From positions 1 to 5,253 of the forward strand of contig JALTID010000024.1 of NCBI GenBank assembly GCA_027004335.1: a stretch of DNA of 5,253 bases, given 5' to 3'. This DNA comes from a bacterium (GTDB lineage Bacteria; JALSQH01). Of the stretch, positions 1-5,253 are shown piece after piece. Below the pieces are notes generated by a model, which saw only the letters and a program-made list of their open reading frames with translations, did no database searches and was not told the origin of the DNA. Each line of letters opens with the position of its first letter. The first letter of the stretch is position 1. Position numbers and translations under genes: made by a program.

Positions 1-1
1 A

Positions 2-877
2 AATAGAGAGTGGGTATATCTTCTTCTGAGTCTCTACGCTTTTTTCAGGGCACCACTTATCCCCCTGATGAATTCCCTGACTTTCCTGTTTCTCGGAAAA
101 AAGATAGAGAATTTCACCTTAATAAGGGTATGGGGTTCAATTGGATTTATTGTAACAGCTCTAACTGTGGGGAAGCTTCTACAGAAACTTTCAGTGGTAA
201 TCTTTTTCCCTGTTTTTATGGCTACAATTATCTTTGCAAATATGATAGTGGCTTTTCTATTCCCTGATCTTGAACCTCCTGCCAGAGGTAAGTCACGAAA
301 GAATCTTGTAAGACTTCTGACAAACAGGAATTTCCTCTATTTTATACTTGTTTCAATGATAAGTAGAATTGCTGATGGTCCATATTACAGTTTTTTTTCG
401 CTACATTTAAAAAATCTCGGATTTGGAGAGGGCTTCATCGGGATCGCTTGGTCTGTTGGAGTAGTTGCTGAAGTTGGGATTTTTCTCATTGCTCCCTACT
501 TTCTCAGAAGATTCTCCAATAGAGCTATTCTGTATGTGGCATATTTCGCAGGTGTGATAAGATGGTCCCTGGTGGCACTATTTGCGCAACCTGCTATCCT
601 TCTTTTTTCTCAGCTTTTTCATGGTCTTACCTTCGGCGCCTTTTATGCAGCTTCTGTTAGCTATGTGGAGAGAAGTAATCCTCCAGAGTTTCGTGCCACA
701 GCACAATCAGTTTTTGCTTCATTTGCTTTTAATTTAGGAGTACTGTTAGGTTATCTCTATTCAGGGCCTGTTATGGAGCACTATGGAGCAAAGGTCCTAT
801 TCCTCTCTGCTGCGGGAATATCTCTTGTTGCCACTCTGATGCTCACAAGAGTTAAAAAACCTGTGAAGGTGGGATAG
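2..877 (+). CDS. MFS transporter, HcaT / MFS_1-like family (5' partial)
   Basis: The frame is open from the window edge to a TAG at 875-877, giving 291 visible residues. The Met at 68 is internal, because the codons before it already encode a helix ending in FRAPLIPLMNSL, the family's TM4 with its 'P-L-IPL-D/N' end. The IRVWGSIGFI signature (visible residues 41-50) before TM5 is typical of 3-phenylpropionate/nucleoside-type symporters (HcaT, MFS_1_like). About nine hydrophobic segments follow the family order, with a basic central loop (PPARGKSRKN, 92-101) between TM6 and TM7. Other family-like features are Glu157 in TM8, Arg187-Trp188 in TM9, and FHGLTFGAFYAASVSYV (206-222) in TM10. Relatives are about 380-400 aa, so roughly 90-110 residues (TM1-3) are missing only because of the window edge. 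It is expected in the inner membrane as a proton-coupled importer; the substrate cannot be read from the sequence. No clear terminator follows. Confidence 0.9.
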   Translation, partial: NREWVYLLLSLYAFFRAPLIPLMNSLTFLFLGKKIENFTLIRVWGSIGFIVTALTVGKLLQKLSVVIFFPVFMATIIFANMIVAFLFPDLEPPARGKSRKNLVRLLTNRNFLYFILVSMISRIADGPYYSFFSLHLKNLGFGEGFIGIAWSVGVVAEVGIFLIAPYFLRRFSNRAILYVAYFAGVIRWSLVALFAQPAILLFSQLFHGLTFGAFYAASVSYVERSNPPEFRATAQSVFASFAFNLGVLLGYLYSGPVMEHYGAKVLFLSAAGISLVATLMLTRVKKPVKVG

Positions 878-1130
878 GAGATATGAACCATTTTGTGCAT
901 GTTGATCAGTTCAACGGATACTACAATCTTTAAAAAAAATGGGTAGATGGTAACCTCCTCCACCTGTCCAACATTACTTGTTGACCTCGTCAGCGAACAA
1001 TCCCTTGCACTTTTTCTTAATGTTAAGCTCAATAAGTCCCCGAAAAGATGATTCTATCCATTTCTGTATCCTTCCCCACCCAGAAATCAAACAATGCCTC
1101 AACGGGATGGAGAGAAAATAAGTAACAACC
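878..1130. other. Intergenic stretch without a convincing gene
   Basis: No open frame here has both a plausible ribosome binding site and recognisable protein character. The forward strand offers only fragments: a 16-codon ORF at 883-933 (MNHFVHVDQF..), which starts 2 nt after the AGGAG that overlaps the transporter stop codon, and a 34-codon ORF at 947-1051 without a Shine-Dalgarno sequence. Both could be chance, or remains of a decayed gene. The antisense open frames (781-1032 and 1029-1232) resemble no family I know and run into flanking genes. The stretch has one imperfect hairpin (978-1000) and a short inverted repeat (CTTAA-TG-TTAAG, 1016-1027). Neither forms a standard intrinsic terminator. 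Confidence 0.6.
978..1000 (+). repeat. Imperfect hairpin downstream of the transporter gene
   Basis: TTGT (978-981) can pair with ACAA (997-1000), and TGAC (982-985) with GTCA (989-992) across a CTC loop, leaving a 4-nt bulge on the 3' side. A T-run begins only at 1011, ten bases past the stem, so it is at best a weak or non-canonical terminator for the transporter transcript. Chance is a reasonable alternative. Confidence 0.3.
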
Positions 1131-1160
1131 TTGACAAGATTTTAAGAAATCAATTACAAT
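1131..1160 (+). promoter_or_regulatory. Sigma-70-type promoter of the TPR/TatT-like gene
   Basis: A perfect -35 box TTGACA (1131-1136) is followed after 18 bp by TACAAT (1155-1160), a 5/6 match to the -10 consensus. This predicts a transcript starting near 1167 with a leader of about 30 nt. A second TTGACAAG begins at 1160, overlapping the -10 box, and repeats the first (1131-1138) with a 29-bp offset. The second copy lacks a well-spaced -10 (17 bp downstream is AAGAAG, inside the ribosome binding site), so the first is the likely functional -35. Confidence 0.65.
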
Positions 1161-1185
1161 TGACAAGTATAAATAATAAGATAAG

Positions 1186-1191
1186 AAGGAG
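1186..1191 (+). promoter_or_regulatory. Shine-Dalgarno of the TPR/TatT-like gene
   Basis: AAGGAG lies 6 nt before the ATG at 1198, which is good spacing. The protein starting there opens with a textbook signal peptide, so the start is well supported. Confidence 0.85.
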
Positions 1192-1197
1192 AATACA

Positions 1198-2025
1198 ATG
1201 AAAAAAATAATAGTATTTTTATTCATTTTCATAGTAACAACCCCTCTTTACTCTTTTAACTACAAAGAATATGACCTAACTTTACCTGTGACAGTAAAAA
1301 TTAAACCCACTCTCAACGATCTTGAAAATCCTGCTTATATTAAGAACGTAATTAAGCAATTAAATCTGGAAATTAAAAAAAATCCATACAACTACAAACT
1401 CCACCAGCTCAGAAACATGTACAGTTACCTTTTATGGGATTCCTCTCCTGAACCAACCAAAGAAATAATATCAAGAGTGGGGCTTGAATACGCATTAGAT
1501 ACAATTAGACATTTTCCCAATAGGCCGGATGGGTACCTCTGGAAAGGAATATTCCTAGGAATCTATGGCCTGAGCGTAGGGGTATTAAATGTAGTAGGAA
1601 GTGCTCCCCAAATGAAGAGAGCTTTACTCAAGTCATACAAAATGGATAAAAAATACTTTTACTCTCACGCAGCGTTTGTTTTAGGAAGAATGTATTTTAA
1701 ATTACCCTCTTTTCCAATAAGCTTCGGAGATGTAAACAAAGCAGAAAAATATATAAGAGAAGCACTATCACTTAATGATCACTATGTACTACCATATGTA
1801 TTTTTGGCAGAAGTCCTCGTATATAAAGAGAAGAAGAAAGAGGCTATGGACACTTTAAATAAGATTCCTAAAGTAAAATCAGAAACATGGTATCAAAAAG
1901 TAATTAAAGTCTGGACTGTAAGAGAACTGGACAGTATAAAAAGGCACCTCTTTTCTCCAGATTGGAATAGATACAAATATGATTTCATGACAGATCCCGC
2001 AAGACATCCCCAGAATCAGGAATGA
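1198..2025 (+). CDS. Secreted TPR protein, TRAP-transporter TatT-like
   Basis: This 275-residue protein starts with a signal peptide: MKK, a hydrophobic core (residues 4-14), then TTPLYS with likely cleavage after Ser19. The mature part looks all-helical and repeat-like. The stretch FPNRPDGYLWKGIFLGIYG (106-124), then GRMYFKLPSFPISFGD (163-178) and KAEKYIREALSLN (181-193) with VFLAEVLVYKEKKKEAMDTL (201-220), follows the pattern of TPR proteins annotated as TRAP transporter T-component (TatT, as in Treponema pallidum Tp0956). TatT is a periplasmic helical protein that forms a trimer with a TRAP solute-binding protein. The gene has its own promoter, and no TRAP binding protein or membrane subunit lies in the window, so transport involvement is inference. 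There is no lipobox cysteine at the cleavage site; TatT of T. pallidum is a lipoprotein, so this one would be soluble. A generic periplasmic TPR scaffold is the alternative. Secretion is clear, the family call moderate. Confidence 0.8.
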   Translation: MKKIIVFLFIFIVTTPLYSFNYKEYDLTLPVTVKIKPTLNDLENPAYIKNVIKQLNLEIKKNPYNYKLHQLRNMYSYLLWDSSPEPTKEIISRVGLEYALDTIRHFPNRPDGYLWKGIFLGIYGLSVGVLNVVGSAPQMKRALLKSYKMDKKYFYSHAAFVLGRMYFKLPSFPISFGDVNKAEKYIREALSLNDHYVLPYVFLAEVLVYKEKKKEAMDTLNKIPKVKSETWYQKVIKVWTVRELDSIKRHLFSPDWNRYKYDFMTDPARHPQNQE

Positions 2026-2086
2026 TAACTTACTCCATCTATTGGCATTTTGTTTTAGCAAAACCTCATCAAATTGCAGCTATTAT

Positions 2087-2109
2087 CAAATCCTACCATG
2101 GTGGATTTG
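2087..2109. repeat. Inverted repeat in the purH upstream region
   Basis: CAAATCC (2087-2093) and GGATTTG (2103-2109) are perfectly complementary over 7 bp. They enclose TACCATGGT, which contains the 8-bp palindrome ACCATGGT. The whole element is a nested dyad about 100 bp before purH. No T-run follows (GCCCATAAA comes next), so it does not look like a terminator for the upstream gene. It lies upstream of the promoter-like boxes and could be an operator or a chance palindrome. Confidence 0.45.
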
Positions 2110-2154
2110 GCCCATAAATGTAAAGACCTGGTCAGCTGGAAATAAAATTTTACT

Positions 2155-2182
2155 TTGCAAATCCTCCTATAATTGATAAAAT
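2155..2182 (+). promoter_or_regulatory. Candidate purH promoter
   Basis: TTGCAA (2155-2160, 4/6 match) and TAAAAT (2177-2182, 5/6 match) are separated by 16 bp. A perfect TATAAT also sits at 2168-2173 but has no good -35 at 16-18 bp upstream. Either box would give a short leader of about 15-30 nt before the purH ribosome binding site. That is too short for a riboswitch, and I see no purine riboswitch core. Confidence 0.4.
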
Positions 2183-2198
2183 CTTAACAACTTAAATT

Positions 2199-2204
2199 GG
2201 GGGA
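2199..2204 (+). promoter_or_regulatory. purH: Shine-Dalgarno that decides the purH start
   Basis: GGGGGA abuts the ATG at 2205 with no spacer but lies 6 nt before the in-frame ATG at 2211. The second ATG is therefore the likely start. This also gives the usual PurH N-terminus, [12 protein letters not shown]. Confidence 0.7.
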
Positions 2205-2210
2205 ATGCTT

Positions 2211-3761
2211 ATGAAGAGAAAAGCTCTTGTAAGTGTCTCAAATAAGGAAGGAATCGTAGAATTTGCAAAAAAATTAAAGGAGCTGGACTTTGATATTATC
2301 TCCACAGGAGGAACGGCAAAAACTCTTCAGAAAAATGGAATGGATGTTATAGAAGTTTCAGCATATACAGGATTTCCAGAGATGCTGGATGGGAGAGTAA
2401 AAACCCTGCATCCCAAGATCCACGCAGGGATCCTTGCTATGAGAGATAGAAAAGAGCATCTTGAAAGTATAGCAACCCATGGTATAGAACTCCTTGATCT
2501 GGTTGCGGTAAATCTCTATCCATTCCGTGAAACCATCAGAAAATCCGACATAACCCTTGAACAGGCTATAGAACAGATTGACATAGGTGGTCCTACCCTG
2601 ATAAGAGCAGCAGCCAAAAACTACAGGTATGTCACAGTAGTGGTGGATCCCGCTGACTACGACCCTGTAATAAATGAAATTAAAGAAAAGGGGAACACAT
2701 CTCTTTCAACAAGATTCAAACTTGCCATGAAGGTTTTTCAGCATACAGCCGTATATGATTCAGCCATTGCACAGTACCTCTCTTCTCGTGACTATGAAAA
2801 TAATGTTAAAGAATGGCCAGATTCTTATTTTCTAAATGTGTTTTTAAAACAGCCTCTCCGTTACGGTGAAAACCCCCATCAAAAAGCTGCATTTTATATG
2901 GAGGAGAATCCTCCTCTTTTTTCTCTTGCGAAAGCAGAACAGTACCAGGGAAAGGAGCTTTCTTTTAACAATATCGTTGATGCCGAAGCAGCTTTCAGAT
3001 TGATTTCGGAATTTAAAGAAGGTTACGCCGTTGCAGGAATAAAGCATACCAATCCCTGTGGGCTCGGTTTGAGTGAGAATAGTCAACTTGAGGCTTTTAA
3101 AAAGGCAAGAGAGGGAGACCCTGTTTCCATTTTTGGAGGGATTGTTGCTTTTAACAAACCGGTAGAAGCAGAGGTGGCAAAAGAACTGATCTCCATGTTT
3201 CTTGAAGTGATAATTGCCCCAGGATATACTCCAGAGGCTCTTGAAATCTTCTCCTCCAAGAAAAACCTCAGGGTCCTTGAACTACCACTGATAGAAAAAC
3301 CTCAAGGGTACGATATAAGAAGAGTAACTGGAGGAGTTCTTATCCAGGAGTGGGATGATATTGATTTAGATAAAAACAATCTCAAAGTTGTAACTAAAAG
3401 GGGACCAACTGATGATGAAATGGAAGCTCTTCGATTTGCATGGAAAGTGGTAAAGCATGTGAAATCCAATGCAATAGTGGTTGCCAAAAAAGATATGGTC
3501 CTTGGAGTAGGTGCAGGGCAGATGAGCAGGGTTGATTCTGTAAAAATAGCAATAGAAAAAGCAGGAGACAAAGTTAAAGGGGCAGTGCTGGCATCGGATG
3601 CTTTTTTCCCTTTCAGAGACAGCATAGATGCAGCACATGAAGCAGGGATCACAGCTCTAATAGAACCTGGAGGGTCAATAAGAGATCAGGAGGTTATAGA
3701 CGCCGCTAATGAACATAATATTGCAATAGTATTTACTGGTATAAGACATTTCAAGCACTGA
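2211..3761 (+). CDS. purH: Bifunctional AICAR transformylase / IMP cyclohydrolase PurH
   Basis: PurH catalyses the last two steps of IMP synthesis in the cytoplasm: formyl transfer from 10-formyl-THF to AICAR, then closure of FAICAR to IMP. At 516 aa it has the usual length. The N-terminal MGS-like cyclohydrolase domain (about 1-145) shows SVSNKEG (8-14), STGGTAKTL (31-39), [20 protein letters not shown] (55-74) and [13 protein letters not shown] (125-137). The transformylase domain shows LRYGENPHQ (216-224), [15 protein letters not shown] (247-261), the catalytic Lys278-His279 in [22 protein letters not shown] (302-315), SNAIVV (419-424), [13 protein letters not shown] (432-444), ASDAFFPF (461-468), PGGSIRD (486-492) and the C-terminal TGIRHFKH. 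Nothing key is missing. An ATG at 2205 would add two residues but has no room for the Shine-Dalgarno. No other purine gene is adjacent, so purH is apparently transcribed alone. Its stop lies 3 bp from the end of the convergent carD gene. Confidence 0.98.
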   Translation: MKRKALVSVSNKEGIVEFAKKLKELDFDIISTGGTAKTLQKNGMDVIEVSAYTGFPEMLDGRVKTLHPKIHAGILAMRDRKEHLESIATHGIELLDLVAVNLYPFRETIRKSDITLEQAIEQIDIGGPTLIRAAAKNYRYVTVVVDPADYDPVINEIKEKGNTSLSTRFKLAMKVFQHTAVYDSAIAQYLSSRDYENNVKEWPDSYFLNVFLKQPLRYGENPHQKAAFYMEENPPLFSLAKAEQYQGKELSFNNIVDAEAAFRLISEFKEGYAVAGIKHTNPCGLGLSENSQLEAFKKAREGDPVSIFGGIVAFNKPVEAEVAKELISMFLEVIIAPGYTPEALEIFSSKKNLRVLELPLIEKPQGYDIRRVTGGVLIQEWDDIDLDKNNLKVVTKRGPTDDEMEALRFAWKVVKHVKSNAIVVAKKDMVLGVGAGQMSRVDSVKIAIEKAGDKVKGAVLASDAFFPFRDSIDAAHEAGITALIEPGGSIRDQEVIDAANEHNIAIVFTGIRHFKH

Positions 3762-3764
3762 GGA

Positions 3765-4241
3765 TCAGGTTAAAAGACTCTCAAATTCTTTTTTAATAGT
3801 TTCAGTATCAGTTCCTACCGAGAGAGATAGCTCCTGGAGAAGCATATTCTTGACCTGGTCCATCAATTTTTTTTCACCGAAAGAGAGAGGTTTCTTCCTG
3901 CTGGAATAGAGCAATTCTGCAAATACTTCCACAGTATCTTCTATTTTTCCTGTAAGTAATTTCTCCCTGAAAAACTTCTGCCTTTTATTCCAGTTAACCT
4001 TCAGCCCTGCTGTCTTATAATTTTTGATCATAGATAAAATCTTCTTTGCCCGGGAAGAAGGGATTGGAGACCTTATACCCATTCTCTCTGCCCTTTTTAC
4101 AGGTACCTTAATCTGAATGCCTTTCTCCAGAAGTTCTATTATATAAAACTCCTCACTTCCCATTTTTTCCACTCCCATTATTCTACCAACTCCCTTTGCA
4201 GGATAAACAATAAGATCCCCCACTTTAATTTTGAGTGCCAT
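3765..4241 (-). CDS. carD: CarD/CdnL-family RNA polymerase-binding transcription regulator
   Basis: The protein is 158 aa, close to Mycobacterium CarD and Myxococcus CdnL (about 160). These proteins bind the RNA polymerase beta subunit and stabilise open complexes at rRNA and housekeeping promoters. The N-terminal RNAP-interaction (RID/TRCF-like) domain, about residues 1-60, has VGDLIVYPAKGVGRIMGVE (7-25), matching the family's 'G..VVYP.HGVG.I..IE', then YIIELLEKGIQIKVPV (33-48) and GIRSPI (55-60). The C-terminal helical DNA-contact domain has Trp84 in NWNKRQKFFREKLLTGK, the place of the conserved tryptophan that wedges into the upstream edge of the transcription bubble, then LSFGEKKLMDQVKNMLLQEL (119-138). 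The AKGVG in place of the common AHGVG is a mild variation. A strong AGGAGGT lies 5 nt before the start codon. The gene is convergent with purH and divergent from the PilZ-like gene, with its own promoter. Confidence 0.93.
   Translation of the reverse strand: MALKIKVGDLIVYPAKGVGRIMGVEKMGSEEFYIIELLEKGIQIKVPVKRAERMGIRSPIPSSRAKKILSMIKNYKTAGLKVNWNKRQKFFREKLLTGKIEDTVEVFAELLYSSRKKPLSFGEKKLMDQVKNMLLQELSLSVGTDTETIKKEFESLLT
3772..3791 (+). terminator. Weak candidate terminator of purH
   Basis: AAAAGA, starting one base after the GGT that follows the purH stop region, can pair with TCTTTT across a 9-nt loop. The T-run continues two bases beyond the stem. The stem is only A/T-rich plus one G-C pair, so it would be unstable. 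It lies inside the 3' end of the convergent carD gene, because the two stop codons leave only 3 bp between them. Rho-dependent termination or transcript overlap is equally possible. Confidence 0.2.
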
Positions 4242-4246
4242 CTCTT

Positions 4247-4253
4247 ACCTCCT
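4247..4253 (-). promoter_or_regulatory. carD: Shine-Dalgarno of carD
   Basis: On the minus strand AGGAGGT precedes the ATG (4241-4239) by 5 nt. It is the strongest ribosome binding site in the window and fixes the start at 4241. Confidence 0.9.
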
Positions 4254-4309
4254 ATAAACTTTACCCGCCCCAGGCAAAATACTTTACCATCAAATCGTAT
4301 TTTGTATAC

Positions 4310-4338
4310 ATTTTACACCTGTTTTTCTCACAGGTCAA
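4310..4338 (-). promoter_or_regulatory. carD: Sigma-70-type promoter of carD
   Basis: On the minus strand TTGACC (4338-4333, 5/6) and TAAAAT (4315-4310, 5/6) are separated by exactly 17 bp. Transcription would begin near 4303, leaving a leader of about 60 nt. The spacer is filled by the inverted repeat at 4317-4335, one arm of which overlaps the -35 box. Confidence 0.6.
4317..4335. repeat. Inverted repeat within the carD promoter (possible operator)
   Basis: ACCTGT (4317-4322) and ACAGGT (4330-4335) are perfect 6-bp complements separated by 7 bp (TTTTCTC). One arm abuts the -10 box of the minus-strand promoter and the other overlaps the -35. This is where a repressor site would sit. It resembles a LexA box (CTGT-N8-ACAG) but has 7 bp between the half sites instead of 8. 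Confidence 0.45.
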
Positions 4339-4359
4339 TCCCAGAAATGTAACTTTTTG

Positions 4360-4389
4360 TTGACAGAACTGTCTTAAAATATGTAAAAT
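4360..4389 (+). promoter_or_regulatory. Sigma-70-type promoter of the PilZ-like gene
   Basis: A perfect TTGACA (4360-4365) and TAAAAT (4384-4389, 5/6, preceded by TG) are 18 bp apart. Transcription would begin about 25 nt before the ATG at 4422. The -35 lies 21 bp from the divergent -35 of carD, so polymerases at the two promoters would sit back to back. Confidence 0.6.
4362..4373. repeat. Short dyad overlapping the PilZ-like gene's -35 box
   Basis: GACAG-AA-CTGTC is a perfect 5-bp inverted repeat with a 2-bp centre. Its left arm overlaps the TTGACA box and its right arm extends into the spacer. It could bind a dimeric repressor. It shares the ACAG/CTGT core with the dyad at 4317-4335 but has different spacing. 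Confidence 0.35.
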
Positions 4390-4421
4390 GTGTTAAAAGG
4401 AATGTATGGTAGAGGCTTAAG

Positions 4422-5253
4422 ATGATAAAATTTGTTATAAAAAAGAAAGACTTTAGCACTTTTGCTGCTGAGTTCGATCCAAAGATAAAGAAAAGCGGCA
4501 TTTATTTAAAAACCTCAAGAGAAATCGGGGAAGGGGATGAAGTCAACATTGTTTTTCAATTCCCTGAAGAGGGGGTTGAGATCTCTGGAATTGGGGAAGT
4601 AGGATGGGTGGATGAAGAAATAGATACAACAGGAAGAAGAGGATTTCTTGTCAGAAATATAATTCTTTCACCTGAAAGCCAGGAAACTATTAGCCGTACA
4701 CTCATCAGTAGAAGGAGGCAAACTCCAACCCCTCCACCTCTATCACCACAAACACCTTCCCCACATCAGCATTACACACCCCCACCACCTCCTCCCCAGC
4801 AACCCAGCACACCATCCTACTCCACCGGGAGTAGCTATTATCAGGAATATACGCCTCAACCTCAATCCCCTTCCTCTCAACAGCAAACTCCTCCTCTCCA
4901 GCAACCATCAACACCATCTCAACAGGTTCCCACAGCAAATATTTCTGTCAATGTTTCTTCACCCACTACTCAACAGGCTCCACCTGGAACATCTACACCT
5001 CAGTATCCCGGTGTACTTGATGAAGATCTAAAAAAATTAAAGGGCTCAAAGGGCTGGATATGGGTTCTGTTGTTTCTGATCATCGTGGGAGGAGCATTAT
5101 TCTGGTATTTTGAGATGGGAGGAAAAGAACTTATAACTACTCAAAAAAATGAAGCACCCCCACCGCCTCCCCCACAACCACAAAAAGTAGTAGTGGAAGT
5201 CAAACCAGAAGTTACAGCCCGTGTAACAAAAACTGCAAAACCAAAACCTAAGC
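4422..5253 (+). CDS. PilZ-like, Pro/Gln-rich single-pass membrane protein (3' partial)
   Basis: The frame runs from ATG at 4422 to the window end without a stop, giving 277 residues. It is preceded by AGAGG at 6 nt spacing, and an in-frame TAG at 4410 makes this the first possible start. Residues 1-95 look like a PilZ-type beta-barrel: SGIYLKTSREIGEGDEVNIV (25-44), a hydrophobic strand ending FQFPEE, GIGEVGWVDEE (56-66) and GRRGFLV (71-77), following the 'GGiFi.T....G..v.l.f.lP...G.V.W....G.GV.F' pattern of PilZ domains. The c-di-GMP motifs (RxxxR and D/NxSxxG) are not evident, so nucleotide binding is doubtful. Residues 98-197 are a Pro/Gln/Ser/Thr linker in which QQPSTPS occurs twice (126-132, 160-166). 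A lysine-rich stretch (204-210) precedes one membrane helix (212-230), predicting the N-terminus in the cytoplasm. Beyond it come PPPPPP (246-251) and a Lys/Val/Pro-rich tail like the TonB periplasmic stalk. The C-terminal domain is not seen, and I recognise no named protein with this order. Confidence 0.8.
   Translation, partial: MIKFVIKKKDFSTFAAEFDPKIKKSGIYLKTSREIGEGDEVNIVFQFPEEGVEISGIGEVGWVDEEIDTTGRRGFLVRNIILSPESQETISRTLISRRRQTPTPPPLSPQTPSPHQHYTPPPPPPQQPSTPSYSTGSSYYQEYTPQPQSPSSQQQTPPLQQPSTPSQQVPTANISVNVSSPTTQQAPPGTSTPQYPGVLDEDLKKLKGSKGWIWVLLFLIIVGGALFWYFEMGGKELITTQKNEAPPPPPPQPQKVVVEVKPEVTARVTKTAKPKPK
4797..4919 (+). repeat. Duplicated QQPSTPS-coding segment in the proline-rich linker
   Basis: The heptapeptide QQPSTPS is encoded at 4797-4817 and again at 4899-4919, 102 bp apart and in frame, with closely similar DNA (CAGCAACC.. 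then ACACCATC). The octamer CTCAACAG also recurs in frame at 4876, 4918 and 4969. The stretch is C-rich and G-poor on the coding strand. This suggests growth of the linker by local duplication. Confidence 0.6.

Noticed and set aside
10-267. 85-codon ORF starting at 10 in a different frame from the transporter
   Set aside because: The frame at 2-877 gives continuous transmembrane family motifs across the same bases. This one has no membrane or domain pattern.
947-1051. 34-codon ORF, and a further open stretch (1094-1201) whose TGA overlaps the ATG of the TatT-like gene
   Set aside because: Neither has a Shine-Dalgarno sequence. The second runs through the promoter and ribosome binding site of the next gene, and the 4-bp overlap is explained by the AT-rich leader.
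2026-2204. Purine riboswitch before purH
   Set aside because: The conserved three-way-junction core is not seen, and the promoter-like boxes lie so close to the start that the leader would be too short.
3302-3652. Long open frame antisense to purH (116 codons), with a second overlapping one at 3366-3638
   Set aside because: It lies wholly inside the strongly conserved purH coding sequence, its composition follows the complement of that gene, and it has no recognisable domain.
4317-4335. LexA box reading of CCTGT...ACAGG
   Set aside because: The E. coli-type LexA site needs CTGT-N8-ACAG, but here 7 bp separate the half sites, and neither adjacent gene is an obvious SOS gene. It is kept as an unassigned dyad.
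4705-4938. Open frame on the minus strand opposite the proline-rich linker
   Set aside because: It is the complement of low-complexity Pro/Gln codons, which lack stop-forming triplets on the opposite strand. The forward frame has a start, a ribosome binding site, a promoter and a domain pattern.
5160-5253. TonB energy transducer
   Set aside because: The proline/lysine tail resembles the TonB stalk, but TonB has a very short cytoplasmic N-terminus rather than a 200-residue PilZ-like and linker region, and the diagnostic C-terminal domain is outside the window.

Overview
The window is AT-rich bacterial chromosome carrying five protein-coding genes, two of them cut by the window edges. Nothing in it looks like a phage, insertion sequence, CRISPR array or RNA gene. 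The organism is probably Gram-negative: there is a secreted TPR protein resembling the periplasmic TatT component of TRAP transporters, and an inner-membrane protein with a cytoplasmic PilZ-like head and a proline-rich part outside the membrane. A stand-alone CarD/CdnL RNA polymerase regulator fits deltaproteobacterial-type lineages, Acidobacteria or Aminicenantes-like candidate phyla, and spirochaetes. The phylum cannot be fixed from the sequence alone.

Layout, left to right. (1) Positions 2-877, + strand: the C-terminal three quarters of a 12-helix major facilitator transporter of the HcaT / MFS_1-like type. (2) Positions 878-1197: a 320-bp gap with no convincing gene. It ends in a strong-looking promoter and a tandem TTGACAAG repeat. 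(3) Positions 1198-2025, + strand: a secreted TPR/TatT-like protein of 275 aa with its own promoter and Shine-Dalgarno sequence. (4) Positions 2026-2210: a leader containing an inverted repeat and promoter-like boxes. (5) Positions 2211-3761, + strand: purH, complete and with all key motifs, for the last two steps of IMP synthesis. (6) Positions 3765-4241, - strand: a CarD-family regulator, convergent with purH with only 3 bp between the stop codons. (7) Positions 4242-4421: a compact divergent promoter region with back-to-back -35 boxes and two inverted repeats. (8) From 4422 to the window end, + strand: a PilZ-like, Pro/Gln-rich, single-pass membrane protein cut off at residue 277.

The genes do not form one operon or pathway. 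purH is housekeeping. CarD acts globally on rRNA and housekeeping promoters in the bacteria where it has been studied. The transporter and the TatT-like protein each stand alone here. The pair most likely to be linked in regulation is carD and the PilZ-like gene, which share the divergent intergenic region. No complete undescribed system is visible. The best lead is the PilZ-like membrane protein with its unusual domain order, followed by the dyads in the divergent promoter region.
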